The position numbers and the translations under genes were made by a program. The notes under the pieces are model-generated. The model saw nothing but the letters and a program-made list of their open reading frames with translations, did not search any database and had not been told where the DNA came from. From positions 1 through 64,000 of the forward strand of contig CALKBO010000035.1 of the NCBI GenBank assembly GCA_937989875.1: a DNA stretch of 64,000 bases, given 5' to 3'. This stretch comes from an uncultured Collinsella sp. GTDB taxonomy: Bacteria > Actinomycetota > Coriobacteriia > Coriobacteriales > Coriobacteriaceae. This document shows positions 49,135 through 57,849 of this stretch, piece after piece; positions within the stretch are counted from its first letter, which is position 1, and each line of letters starts with the position of its first letter.

Positions 49135-51816
49135 CTAGTCCTCGAGCAGGTCCTCGATAAAGCCGACGCGGTAGTTTTTGAAGATGACCTCGCCGCCGTC
49201 TTGCGTGGCATCCAGGTCGACATCGCCCATGATGCCAAAGTCGTGGTCGCCATCCTCGTCGGCAAAAATCTGGTGCACGTGCCACACGTGATCGGTCTTC
49301 TCGTCGCTCCCGTCGATGGTAAACATCGCGGCGCTGCGGGCATCTCCGTCGGTGAGGATTTCCTCGTGCTGCTCATGGTAAGCATCGAGCGCCTTTTGCC
49401 AGCGGACCTCGCTCATGCTCCAGTCCTCGTCGAGTTCGCCCAGGTCGCGAACGTGCTCGCGGGCGGCAAGGGTCACGCGGCGGAAGAGTGCGTTGCGCAC
49501 CAGCAACGTGCAGCCGCGACGGTCCGCAACGACCTCGTCGATGCCCTGCGGCGGCGCGGCGTCGAGGGCCGCCGGGTTGCCGGCGTTCTCCCACTCGTCC
49601 ACCAGGCTCGAGTCGACCGAGCGCACCACAAAGCCGAGCCACGAAATGATGTCGCGCAAGCGCTCATCGCGCTTCTCAATGGGCACGGTGCGATCGAGGG
49701 AGCGGTAGGCCTCGGCTAGGTAGCGCAGCAGAATGCCCTCGGAGCGGGCGATGCCGAGCTTTTGGATATAGCCCTTAAAGTCGCTCGCGCTCTCCAACAT
49801 GTCGCGCAGGACGCTCTTGGGCGAGAGCTGGTAGTCGTTGGCCCAAGGTACTTCCTGGCAGTACTTGTCGAAGGCGGCATCGAGCAAATCCTCGAGCGGC
49901 TTTTCGTAGGTGACATCCTGGATGCGCTCCAGGCGTTCCTCATATTCGACGCCGTCAGCCTTCATTTCGGCCATCGCGCGGTCGCGCGCGGCGCGCTCCT
50001 GCGCGCGCAATACCTGCTTGGGGTCCTCGAGCGTTGCCTCGACCATCGAGATCAGATCCATGGTATAGGTCTCACTCTCGGGGTCGAGCAGCTCCAGCGC
50101 GGCAAGCAAAAACGGCGAGAGCGGCTGGTCGAGCGCAAAGTCCTCGGGCAGATCGACCGTCAGTGCATAGTCGATGTCTGGCGCGGCGTCAGTCGGGGCG
50201 TCGGGCGCGGGCGGCACTTCGGTGCGAACGACGACGCCGGAATCGATGAGCGTGGCGAAGATTTCGTCGGCGCGAACCTCGAGCTTGGCCTTTTCCTCGG
50301 GGGTCTGCAAGCTCGTCTCGATGAGGTCGTGTACGCGGGCTCGGGCATCGCCGCCCTGCTCGACCACGCTAATCACCATGGAGTGCGTGATGCGAAGGCG
50401 CGGCTTGAGCGTCTCGGGCTGCGTTTCGATCAGGCGCTCAAAGGTCTGCTTGTTCCAGGTGACAAAGCCCTCGGGGGCCTTCTTCTTTTTAATCTTGCGG
50501 AGCTTCTTGGGGTCGTCGCCCGCCTTGGCCATGAGTTTGGCGTTCTCGATCTCGTGCTCCGGGGCCTCGGCGATGACCATGCCCTCGGTATCGAAGCCCG
50601 AGCGGCCGGCGCGACCGGCAATCTGATGGAACTCGCGGGCGCGCAGGCGACGCATCTTGTAGCCGTCGAACTTGGTGAGCGCGGTGAGTACCACGGTGTG
50701 GATGGGTACGTTGATGCCGACGCCGAGCGTATCGGTGCCGCAGATGACGGGCAGCAGGCCCTGCTGCGCCAGGCGCTCCACCAGCAGGCGATAGCGCGGC
50801 AACATGCCGGCATGGTGCACGCCGACGCCGCATCCAAGCAGGCGTTTGAGAATCTTACCAAAGGCCGTGGAGAAGCTCGTCCCCTTTGCCGCTTCTTTGA
50901 TGGCCTCGCGCTGCTCCTTGCTGGCGATGCCAAAATTGGCGAGCGACTGTGCCGTTGCAAGGGCGGCATCCTGGCTAAAGTGCACGATATAGAGCGGGGC
51001 CTCGCCGCGGCGCATGGCGAGCTCGACCGTGCCCTCGAGGGAGGTCGTCACGTAGTCGTAGCTCAGCGGCACGGGGCGCGGGGCATCGACGACCAAGTCG
51101 CAGGTAGCACCGGTGTGTTCCTCGAGTGAGGCGGCGATGGCAGTGACATCGCCGAGCGTGGCGCTCATGAGCATGAATTGCGTGTGGGGCAGGGTGAGCA
51201 GCGGCACCTGCCAAGCCCAACCGCGGTCGGGGTCGGCAAAGTAGTGGAACTCGTCCATGGCCACGCAGCCCACGTCGGCATCTTCGCTCTCGCGCAGTGC
51301 GTCGTTGGCAAGGATCTCTGCCGTGCAGCAGATGATGGGTGCCTTGGTGTTGATATGCGTGTCGCCGGTAATCATGCCTACGTTATCGCGGCCGAGCACC
51401 TGCACAAGGTCGAAAAACTTCTCGCTGACCAGAGCCTTGATGGGAGCCGTGTAGTAGCAGCGCTTGCCCTGCGCCATGCCCATAAAGAGCATGCCCAGCG
51501 CGACGAGCGATTTACCCGATCCGGTCGGTGTGCCTAAAATGACGTGATCGCCGGCAGCCAGGTCCATGAGGGCCTCTTCTTGGTGATCCCACAGTTCAAT
51601 GCCGCGATCGCTCGTCCATTCAAAGAAGCGTTCGAAGGCTTGATCGGGCGTGAGCCACGGTTCGGGCTCGCTGCCGTCCTCGGGCTCCCACCAGGTGGGG
51701 GAGAGCGCGCCGAGCGAGCCAAACTCGGCTTCGGTTCCCGTGCCGCCCGAGAATGAGCTGGCGGCGCCGGCGCCGGAGACGGTGCTGGCGGCGGTATCTG
51801 TCGTGGTCTGTGCCAT
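49135..51816 (-). CDS. Ski2/Mtr4-like superfamily 2 helicase (DUF3516 type)
   Basis: An 893-residue SF2 helicase typical of Actinobacteria. Walker A is GTPTGSGKS, motif II DEFH (MDEFHYF), motif III MSATLGD and motif VI QIAGRAGRSG. It is followed by an arch-less C-terminal region with the DUF3516-like segments (PQGIDEVVADRRGCTLL and the acidic VWHVHQIFADEDGDHDF). These enzymes are implicated in RNA processing; the substrate here is not shown by sequence. ATG 51816 is preferred over the upstream frame, which crosses a long inverted repeat. The Shine-Dalgarno sequence is weak. Confidence 0.87.
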   Translation of the reverse strand: MAQTTTDTAASTVSGAGAASSFSGGTGTEAEFGSLGALSPTWWEPEDGSEPEPWLTPDQAFERFFEWTSDRGIELWDHQEEALMDLAAGDHVILGTPTGSGKSLVALGMLFMGMAQGKRCYYTAPIKALVSEKFFDLVQVLGRDNVGMITGDTHINTKAPIICCTAEILANDALRESEDADVGCVAMDEFHYFADPDRGWAWQVPLLTLPHTQFMLMSATLGDVTAIAASLEEHTGATCDLVVDAPRPVPLSYDYVTTSLEGTVELAMRRGEAPLYIVHFSQDAALATAQSLANFGIASKEQREAIKEAAKGTSFSTAFGKILKRLLGCGVGVHHAGMLPRYRLLVERLAQQGLLPVICGTDTLGVGINVPIHTVVLTALTKFDGYKMRRLRAREFHQIAGRAGRSGFDTEGMVIAEAPEHEIENAKLMAKAGDDPKKLRKIKKKKAPEGFVTWNKQTFERLIETQPETLKPRLRITHSMVISVVEQGGDARARVHDLIETSLQTPEEKAKLEVRADEIFATLIDSGVVVRTEVPPAPDAPTDAAPDIDYALTVDLPEDFALDQPLSPFLLAALELLDPESETYTMDLISMVEATLEDPKQVLRAQERAARDRAMAEMKADGVEYEERLERIQDVTYEKPLEDLLDAAFDKYCQEVPWANDYQLSPKSVLRDMLESASDFKGYIQKLGIARSEGILLRYLAEAYRSLDRTVPIEKRDERLRDIISWLGFVVRSVDSSLVDEWENAGNPAALDAAPPQGIDEVVADRRGCTLLVRNALFRRVTLAAREHVRDLGELDEDWSMSEVRWQKALDAYHEQHEEILTDGDARSAAMFTIDGSDEKTDHVWHVHQIFADEDGDHDFGIMGDVDLDATQDGGEVIFKNYRVGFIEDLLED

Positions 51817-51937
51817 GTGGTTGCTTTCTCTCGCGATTGTCCGCCAACTATTATGGCGTAGCGGCGCATCGATGCGTTTGCAGGCAAGAAAATGCAGGAA
51901 ATGGGCGTTCTGCCCGGCCGTTTGGTGCAGTTGCCAG

Positions 51938-52060
51938 CTAAGTGAGTAGACTTTTTGCGATGTCGCGAGCACATGGATTTTGCACAAGGGTTCTATCTGC
52001 GGTTTTAGTTTTCGTTATGCGGGTTGTGCTTGGCTATTGCAAAAAAGTCTACTCACTTAG
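51938..52060. repeat. Long inverted repeat 4 (CTAAGTGAGTAGACTTTTT arms)
   Basis: The arms at 51938-51958 and 52039-52060 are complementary over 21 bases with one bulge. Inside, GCACAA pairs with TTGTGC. The 80-base interior is AT-richer than the surrounding genome. It lies downstream of trmB and upstream of the helicase gene, both on the minus strand. The rest of the 309-base gap 51817-52125 shows no gene. Confidence 0.7.
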
Positions 52061-52125
52061 GTTTGAGGGTTGTTTGCTGGCGCCTATTCGCGCTTATTTG
52101 CTGACGCCGCGACCATCAGAAGCCC

Positions 52126-52965
52126 CTAGGACTCTTGCGGCAGGCGCTTCTTGCCCTTGCGGGCACGGTTTCTGAAGTTCTCGACGGCCTCTTCCATGCC
52201 GAGAGGCACGTAGGTGAGCTCATCGAGGTTTTCGGGCAGGTAGCAGGCAAGGCTTTGCTCCTGCGCGCGGCCCGCCGCGAGCTGCTCTTCGATGGGTTCC
52301 GCGCCGGGCGTAGCGCAAATGCCATAGACGGCGGCGCCCATCTCGCGCGTGCGGCACTCGTACTCGGTCTCGGGATGCTCGGGATGGTCGCGGCGCACGT
52401 CATCGCTTACCCAAAGTGTGTCGTAGCCCGCCGCGGCAAACTGCCCCAGGGCGTAGTCGCGCAACGGCTTGCTGTCAGTGCGCAGCGTGACGGTAGCGCC
52501 GGCTGCAAAGAGCGGACGGTACAGCATTAGGTGGTCGACATGGACGAGTCGTTTTTTGGCGTACTTGGCCTTGGGCTGCGGCGTGGGAAAGTTGATGGTG
52601 ATGGCATCGAGCTCGCCTGCGGCAAACAACTGCGGCAGCGATGCGGCGCCTCGGGGCAGGACGAGTGCGTTGGTCAGTTCCTGCTCGCAGATTTTCTGTG
52701 CGGCATAGGCGATGCAGATGGGCTCCTGGTCCATACCGACAAAGAGCGTGTTCGGCTCGCGGGTGGCGCGCTCTACCAGGTACGTTCCCTTGCCACAGCC
52801 AAGATCCAGGTGAAGGTGTTCGAAGGGCTTGCTGCCAACTGGCGCGCAGGCCTCGCGCCAATCCCCGGCATATGCCTCGGGGTTCGTCTCAATCGCATCG
52901 GCGTAGCGCTCCAAGCGCTCCTCGAGCACAAAGTTCTTAGGCGTGCGAACGTGGACGGCTCCCAT
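52126..52965 (-). CDS. trmB: tRNA (guanine-N7-)-methyltransferase TrmB
   Basis: A 279-residue Rossmann methyltransferase that forms m7G46 in tRNA. HLDLGCGKGTYLVE is the SAM-binding loop, VGMDQEPICIAY follows, and NFPTPQPKAKYAKKRLV matches the TrmB-specific NFPDPWPKxxHxKRR motif, here with TPQ in place of DPW. The C-terminus is extended (about 60 residues beyond E. coli TrmB) with a basic NRARKGKKRL. AAGGAG precedes ATG 52965. It is followed on the same strand by a long inverted repeat. Confidence 0.87.
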   Translation of the reverse strand: MGAVHVRTPKNFVLEERLERYADAIETNPEAYAGDWREACAPVGSKPFEHLHLDLGCGKGTYLVERATREPNTLFVGMDQEPICIAYAAQKICEQELTNALVLPRGAASLPQLFAAGELDAITINFPTPQPKAKYAKKRLVHVDHLMLYRPLFAAGATVTLRTDSKPLRDYALGQFAAAGYDTLWVSDDVRRDHPEHPETEYECRTREMGAAVYGICATPGAEPIEEQLAAGRAQEQSLACYLPENLDELTYVPLGMEEAVENFRNRARKGKKRLPQES

Positions 52966-53083
52966 GAGGCTCCTTGGTCATAAGTATGGAACGCATAACT
53001 GCGCGTTCCGTCAATGGGTTGAAAAAAGGTGGGCATAGTTTGCCCGAAAGATGCGGTGCGGCTCGGCGGCGAGTCGTCGGTGC

Positions 53084-53956
53084 CTACAGACGCTTGAGAA
53101 TCACATAGCGGTTGAGCTCACCGCTACGACCGTCGGCATGGAAGCGCTCAAGCTCACGCACGGGGACCTCGCCGCTCTTGTAGAACGTACGGACGCCGCG
53201 CACAAGGTCGGTAATCTGCTGATCGTCAAAGTGATGGCAATAGCGGTAGGCGTGGCGGTCGTTTTGCCAGCCAATGAGGTGGTCGCCGGCTTCAAACTGC
53301 GCGGAATCGTAACCCTCAAACGGCGGGGTGAGCTCGGCGCGGGCCTCGGCACGAACGGCCTTGCGCGCCATGCGTTCGTCGTTCATAAACTCCCAAAAGC
53401 TGATGGCGATGATGCCGCCTGGGCGCGTCTGGCGCACCAGAGCGTCGAGCACGCGTACGCGATACTCGCACGACGGCACGTGGTGCATAAAGCCAAAGCA
53501 GACCGAGATGTCGGCGAGCGGGGCGTCGAAAAGCACGTCGGGCGTCTCGGCGGGGTTGAGCTTCATAAGGGCGTCGAGCACGTCGAGTTCCTGGAAGTGC
53601 AGGTTGGGAATGCGCAGCGCGTGGCCATGTGCATCGATGGCCAGGTCTTGGCACGAGTCGACACCATAGAACTCAAACGGGCAGCTGGCATCTGCCGAGG
53701 GGTTTGCGCCATCGACGCCCTTGGCGGCAAGTGCGCCGCCGGCGGCAAAGTTCTCGAATCGCATATTGCCACAGGCAAGATCGAAGACGCGGACGGGATG
53801 CTCGATCGTGGCGACGTCGAGCTGTTCGAGCGCGATGTCCATGGTGCGCACCCAGCCGGGCCACGGGGCCTGGCGCGTATCGGAGAAGGAGGCGGAGTGC
53901 TCGCGATAGAACGTGTTGTTGAGCTGGATGAGCGATGAGGCGAAATCGCGGTTCAC
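53084..53956 (-). CDS. Class I SAM-dependent methyltransferase
   Basis: A 290-residue methyltransferase. RVFDLACGNMRFENF is the glycine-rich SAM motif. FYGVDSCQDLAI is the acidic loop after strand 2, and DISVCFGFMHHVPS plus RQTRPGGIIAISFWEF are motifs IV-VI. The substrate is unknown. The overall form resembles tRNA-modifying (Trm9-like) or small-molecule methyltransferases. GTG 53956 has GGAGGGAG upstream at nine bases, better than any ATG. It is 118 bases from trmB on the same strand and divergent from the XRE/DUF4097 pair. Confidence 0.78.
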   Translation of the reverse strand: MNRDFASSLIQLNNTFYREHSASFSDTRQAPWPGWVRTMDIALEQLDVATIEHPVRVFDLACGNMRFENFAAGGALAAKGVDGANPSADASCPFEFYGVDSCQDLAIDAHGHALRIPNLHFQELDVLDALMKLNPAETPDVLFDAPLADISVCFGFMHHVPSCEYRVRVLDALVRQTRPGGIIAISFWEFMNDERMARKAVRAEARAELTPPFEGYDSAQFEAGDHLIGWQNDRHAYRYCHHFDDQQITDLVRGVRTFYKSGEVPVRELERFHADGRSGELNRYVILKRL

Positions 53957-54223
53957 GGCGCGGAACTCCCTCCGTTGGCGGTGCGGAATTAACAGTACGA
54001 CCATACTACCGTTAACGCCGCAACGGGGACAACCAAGCTACGGGTCATTGCTTTGTTTGGACACATTTCCGCAGCTCATATGTACCCGCAACCGGCGGTT
54101 GTCAAAAATCTCACTAGAATAGGTGGCATGCTTTTGGCGGTGGCGGATAGATTTTTAACTGTGCAAGGCGCCTTAAGAACAAAAGCGGTCCGGCGGCACG
54201 GCTGGCATCACATAGGAGGAACC

Positions 54224-54946
54224 ATGAATGTAGAAACTGCGCAGCGGCTCGCCGACCTTCGCCGCAGCAAAGGCTTTAGTCAAGAAGGGCTGGCGCGAAA
54301 GCTGGGGCTGTCGCGCCAGGCGGTCAGTAAATGGGAGCGCGCGGAGAGTTCGCCCGATACCGAGAACCTGATCTCGCTTGCTAAGCTCTATGGCGTGAGC
54401 CTGGACGAGCTGCTCAATCCGAGCGATGAGATCGAGGACGATATCGAGTTTGAGAACGAGGACCGCGCTCGTCAGCGCGAGGCCGAGGCAGCAGAGCGTG
54501 CACGCACCCATGAGGCGGCGGCACGAGCTACCGAGGCGGCGACACAGGCGAGTGACGCCGCCGCCAAGGCGGCGCAAGCGGCAAGCTGGAGTGCGCAGGC
54601 CGCCAATGCCGCGACGGCGCAGGCGACGAGTGGCGGCGCAGTTGGCTCGACTCCGGTGAAGGGCCCGTTCCAGTCGTTCCCGTATTGGGCCGTGTGTTGG
54701 CTGCTGTTCTTTTTGCTGATGTTCCTGTTTGGTGCCGGCCCCTTTGCCGCGCTGATCTTCTTTACGATTCCCATCTATCACTGGGTGGCGCGTGCGCTCG
54801 ATGGTGATTGGGCACGCGGGGATATTCAGGTTGGTTCGGCACCGGTGGCGGTCAGGGCCCAGGGGAAGGATACTTCTGCGGAACCTGATGCTGACGTGGC
54901 TACCGCGGCCACCGCTGAGCCATGTGCCAAAGAAGGTGACGAATGA
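54224..54946 (+). CDS. XRE regulator with coiled coil and C-terminal membrane segments
   Basis: A 240-residue protein. Residues 1-70 form a textbook XRE helix-turn-helix (SQEGLARKLGLSRQAVSKWER). Residues 80-140 are a long Ala/Glu/Arg/Gln coiled coil. Residues about 150-190 hold two hydrophobic segments (YWAVCWLLFFLLMFLFGAG and FAALIFFTIPIYHW). It is therefore a membrane-tethered DNA-binding protein, with the helix-turn-helix in the cytoplasm. Its stop overlaps the DUF4097 gene start (ATGA), so the two are translated together and probably work as a sensor pair. AGGAGGA precedes the ATG. Confidence 0.85.
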   Translation: MNVETAQRLADLRRSKGFSQEGLARKLGLSRQAVSKWERAESSPDTENLISLAKLYGVSLDELLNPSDEIEDDIEFENEDRARQREAEAAERARTHEAAARATEAATQASDAAAKAAQAASWSAQAANAATAQATSGGAVGSTPVKGPFQSFPYWAVCWLLFFLLMFLFGAGPFAALIFFTIPIYHWVARALDGDWARGDIQVGSAPVAVRAQGKDTSAEPDADVATAATAEPCAKEGDE

Positions 54947-55845
54947 TGAAGCTTTCGCATGAATCCAAGCTGCGCCTGGGCGTTGGCATCGGAGCGTTTG
55001 TACTGATTATCGGGCTTGTTTTTGGCATTTCGCGGACATTGATTCATTTTGATGGCCCGTGGGATCTCGACGATGTTGTATCCGGCTTGTCTGGTATGGA
55101 CGATGCGGTTGACGAGGACGATCCCTTGGATGACGGCAGCTATTCCGCTCGGCCTCAGCGGCTTTCGTGTACGACCTTTGATGCCGATGAGTTTCGCTAC
55201 CTCGATTTCGATATCGATGCGGCTACGGTGGACGTCAAGGTTGTTGATGGCAACAAGGCTCGCGTTATCGAGCGGGGACGCGTTGCCAATGGTATGGATG
55301 CCTCCAAAGCCGCGACGCAGAACATCGCATCCGTCGAGGACTCGACGCTCAAGGTTTCTCAGTTTGGAAGTGATGACGGTAAGGCAATTGACCGCTCGGT
55401 TACGGTTGAGCTGCCGCGCCGTGTTGCCGAACATCTGAAGGGAGTCAACGCGCACGTGGGCTCGGGTGATCTGCAGATTGCCGGTGTCACCTGTGATGGT
55501 TTCGACCTTTTCCTGGGTGCGGGAGATGTAGAGTTTGCGGGCAGCGTGACTGATGCGCTTAGTGCAGAGGTCGGGTCGGGCGATGTAACGTTCGAGCTCT
55601 ACCAGGCCCCCGCGAAGTCGATGGACGTGAGTGTGGGCTCGGGCGATGTGGAGATGACGGTTCCGAACTCGACGGGCTTTAAGGCGAGCCTCACCTTGGG
55701 CAGCGGCGACTTCGAGAGCGATTTCCTTCCGCTTGGCTACGACGGCGAGACCATTTTGAATCTTGAATTCGATAACGGTGACAAGTCTGCCACGTATCGT
55801 TTTGAGGTCGGTTCGGGCGACATGTCGTTTGATTCGGAGTATTGA
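54943..55845 (+). CDS. DUF4097-type beta-solenoid protein with one N-terminal membrane anchor
   Basis: A 300-residue protein. A transmembrane segment at about 11-31 (LGVGIGAFVLIIGLVFGI) is followed by an acidic linker. The extracytoplasmic part has repeated GSGD/GAGD turns (HVGSGDLQI, LGAGDVEFAG, VGSGDVTFE, VGSGDVEMT, LGSGDFESD, VGSGDMSF), the DUF4097 beta-strand repeat. DUF4097 proteins are paired with PspC/LiaF-like envelope stress regulators in many bacteria. The four-base overlap with the membrane-tethered XRE gene supports a two-part envelope-sensing unit. Ligand and target genes are unknown. Confidence 0.82.
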   Translation: MMKLSHESKLRLGVGIGAFVLIIGLVFGISRTLIHFDGPWDLDDVVSGLSGMDDAVDEDDPLDDGSYSARPQRLSCTTFDADEFRYLDFDIDAATVDVKVVDGNKARVIERGRVANGMDASKAATQNIASVEDSTLKVSQFGSDDGKAIDRSVTVELPRRVAEHLKGVNAHVGSGDLQIAGVTCDGFDLFLGAGDVEFAGSVTDALSAEVGSGDVTFELYQAPAKSMDVSVGSGDVEMTVPNSTGFKASLTLGSGDFESDFLPLGYDGETILNLEFDNGDKSATYRFEVGSGDMSFDSEY

Positions 55846-55889
55846 GGCAGACGAAAGCCTAGGCGAAGATATAGACGCGCTGTTTGATG

Positions 55890-55930
55890 AAGGCGCCGAA
55901 GCCGAGATCGGCTCCGGCGCCTTTGCCTTT
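55890..55930 (+). terminator. Intrinsic terminator after the DUF4097 gene
   Basis: AAGGCGCCGAAGCCGA (55890-55905) pairs with TCGGCTCCGGCGCCTT (55908-55923), one mismatch, followed by TGCCTTT. Confidence 0.8.
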
Positions 55931-55942
55931 ACAATGGGGGCA
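55930..55942 (+). promoter_or_regulatory. TACAAT -10 box seven bases before the elp3 ATG (possible leaderless start)
   Basis: TACAAT at 55930-55935 is followed by GGGGGC and ATG at 55942. A transcript starting about seven bases after the -10 would begin at the start codon itself. No Shine-Dalgarno at a workable distance is seen. A -35 match is not obvious. Confidence 0.4.
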
Positions 55943-57849
55943 TGGAACAGATTATCTTGAACATACTCGAGGCTCTGCGTCGCGGCGAGACCGTGGATGA
56001 CAAAGCGCTCGTCAAACTGATACATGCCGAGGCGCGCCGTGAGGGTGCCGACAAACGCGATTTGGCCAAGCGCCGTCTGCTGCCGTTCTACCAGCGGGTT
56101 AAACGTGAGGAGCCGGCTCGTTGGGCTGGGTGGAATGTCGATGCCGAGCTGGAGCGTCAACTGCTGAAGGTGCTGCGTATGAAGCCTCGTCGCACGGCTT
56201 CGGGCGTGGCAACCATTACCGTCATCACCAAGCCGTGGCCGTGCTCGGGCGATTGCCTGTTTTGCCCCAACGACCTGCGCATGCCCAAAAGCTATTTACA
56301 TGCCGAGCCGGCGTGTGCCCGTGCAGAGCAAAACTGCTTCGATCCATATCTGCAGGTGAGCGCCCGTTTGACCGCGCTTTCGCAGATGGGTCATGCGACC
56401 GATAAGATCGAGCTCATTGTGCTTGGCGGTACCTGGAGCGACTATCCGCAAGGGTATCAGATGTGGTTTATGTCGGAGCTCTTCCGCGCGCTCAATGACG
56501 ATGCCGTGGCCGGCGTGGCGGCCAACCCCATGTTGGCGCGTCCGGGCATCAGCCGTGCCGAGGCAGGGCGCCTGCTCGATGACGCTCCCGCCGATGCCCT
56601 GCCGCCGGTGGTGGCGGAGCGTCGCGAACGCTATCGGGCCGTCGGTATTGCGACCGACGAGGCCGAGCTTGCGAGCGGTGTTACCGACGAGCAGGGGCGT
56701 GTGGATGCTGCCGTGGGTGGCTATAACCGCGCGGTGCGTCGTCTGTACGGACCCGGTACGCCGTGGGGCGAGGTTGCCGAGTGGCAGACCGCCACGATGG
56801 ATGAGCTTGAGCGCCAGCAGCGCGTCAACGAGACGGCGAAGCATCGCGTGGTGGGGCTCGTTATCGAGACGCGCCCCGATGCTGTAACGCCGCAGGCCCT
56901 CAAGCTCATCCGCCGCCTGGGTTGCACCAAGATTCAGATGGGCATCCAGAGCCTCGACCAGCACCTGCTCGATATCAACGAGCGCCGCATTTCGATGGCT
57001 CAGATCGAGCAGGCGTTTTCGCTTGCGCGCCTGTTTGGCTTTAAGATTCATGCGCATTTTATGCTCAACTTACTGGGCGCCACACCCGAGGGGGACAAGC
57101 GCGACTACGAGCGCTTTATGACCGAGGGGGCCTTTATGCCCGACGAGGTCAAGGTCTACCCGTGTGCGCTCATTGAGGGTTCGCGTCTGGTGGGCTGCTA
57201 TGAGCGCGGCGTGTGGCGTCCCTATACCGAGGACGAGCTGCTCGATGTGTTGGCCAACGACATCGTGGTGACGCCGGCGTTCTGCCGTATCAGTCGCATG
57301 ATCCGCGACTTTAGCTCCGACGACATCATGGTGGGCAACAAGAAGCCTAACCTGCGTCAGCTCGTTGAGAACCGCCTGGCTGCTCGGGGTGACGGTGCGA
57401 CGGTGCGCGAGATCCGTTACCGCGAGATCAGCACGGCGGGTGCCGACTTGGATGAGCTATCTCTTGATGAGGAAGTGGCGTACGAGACGCCGGTGACTTA
57501 CGAGCGCTTTTTGCAGTGGGTGACGCCGCGGGGCAAGATCGCGGGCTTTTTGCGGTTGTCGCTGCCCGACCATTCGTTTGTTGCCGCGCATGCGGACGAG
57601 TTGCCGACGACGCCGGACGAGGCGATGATTCGCGAGGTACACGTGTATGGCATGGCGGCGCGCGTGGGGGATCAAGGCCAGGCGGCGCAGCATCACGGGT
57701 TGGGGCGTTTGCTCGTAGAGCGTGCGTGCGAGATTGCCCGAGATGCGGGCTATGCGCGCATCAACGTGATTAGCGCGATTGGCACACGCGAGTACTATCG
57801 CCATCTTGGATTTTATGACCATGGCCTTTATCTGCAAAAGGAGCTCTAG
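55942..57849 (+). CDS. elp3: Bacterial Elp3: radical SAM / GNAT tRNA U34 modification enzyme
   Basis: A 635-residue homologue of the Elongator catalytic subunit. The radical SAM cluster is CSGDCLFCP with Cys101, Cys105 and Cys108. GGTWSDYPQGY, GLVIETRPDAVT and GCTKIQMGIQSLD are conserved Elp3 motifs. The C-terminal GNAT acetyltransferase (about 500-635) contains the CoA loop QHHGLGRLLVERACEIA. It carboxymethylates the wobble uridine of tRNAs and is rare in bacteria. It sits after a strong terminator with its own -10 box, and the spermidine-synthase-like gene begins one base after its stop. Confidence 0.93.
   Translation: MEQIILNILEALRRGETVDDKALVKLIHAEARREGADKRDLAKRRLLPFYQRVKREEPARWAGWNVDAELERQLLKVLRMKPRRTASGVATITVITKPWPCSGDCLFCPNDLRMPKSYLHAEPACARAEQNCFDPYLQVSARLTALSQMGHATDKIELIVLGGTWSDYPQGYQMWFMSELFRALNDDAVAGVAANPMLARPGISRAEAGRLLDDAPADALPPVVAERRERYRAVGIATDEAELASGVTDEQGRVDAAVGGYNRAVRRLYGPGTPWGEVAEWQTATMDELERQQRVNETAKHRVVGLVIETRPDAVTPQALKLIRRLGCTKIQMGIQSLDQHLLDINERRISMAQIEQAFSLARLFGFKIHAHFMLNLLGATPEGDKRDYERFMTEGAFMPDEVKVYPCALIEGSRLVGCYERGVWRPYTEDELLDVLANDIVVTPAFCRISRMIRDFSSDDIMVGNKKPNLRQLVENRLAARGDGATVREIRYREISTAGADLDELSLDEEVAYETPVTYERFLQWVTPRGKIAGFLRLSLPDHSFVAAHADELPTTPDEAMIREVHVYGMAARVGDQGQAAQHHGLGRLLVERACEIARDAGYARINVISAIGTREYYRHLGFYDHGLYLQKEL

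Noticed and set aside
49762..51129. 455-residue frame antisense to the Ski2-like helicase
   Set aside because: No domain and no ribosome site; it is a composition shadow of an SF2 helicase with intact motifs.
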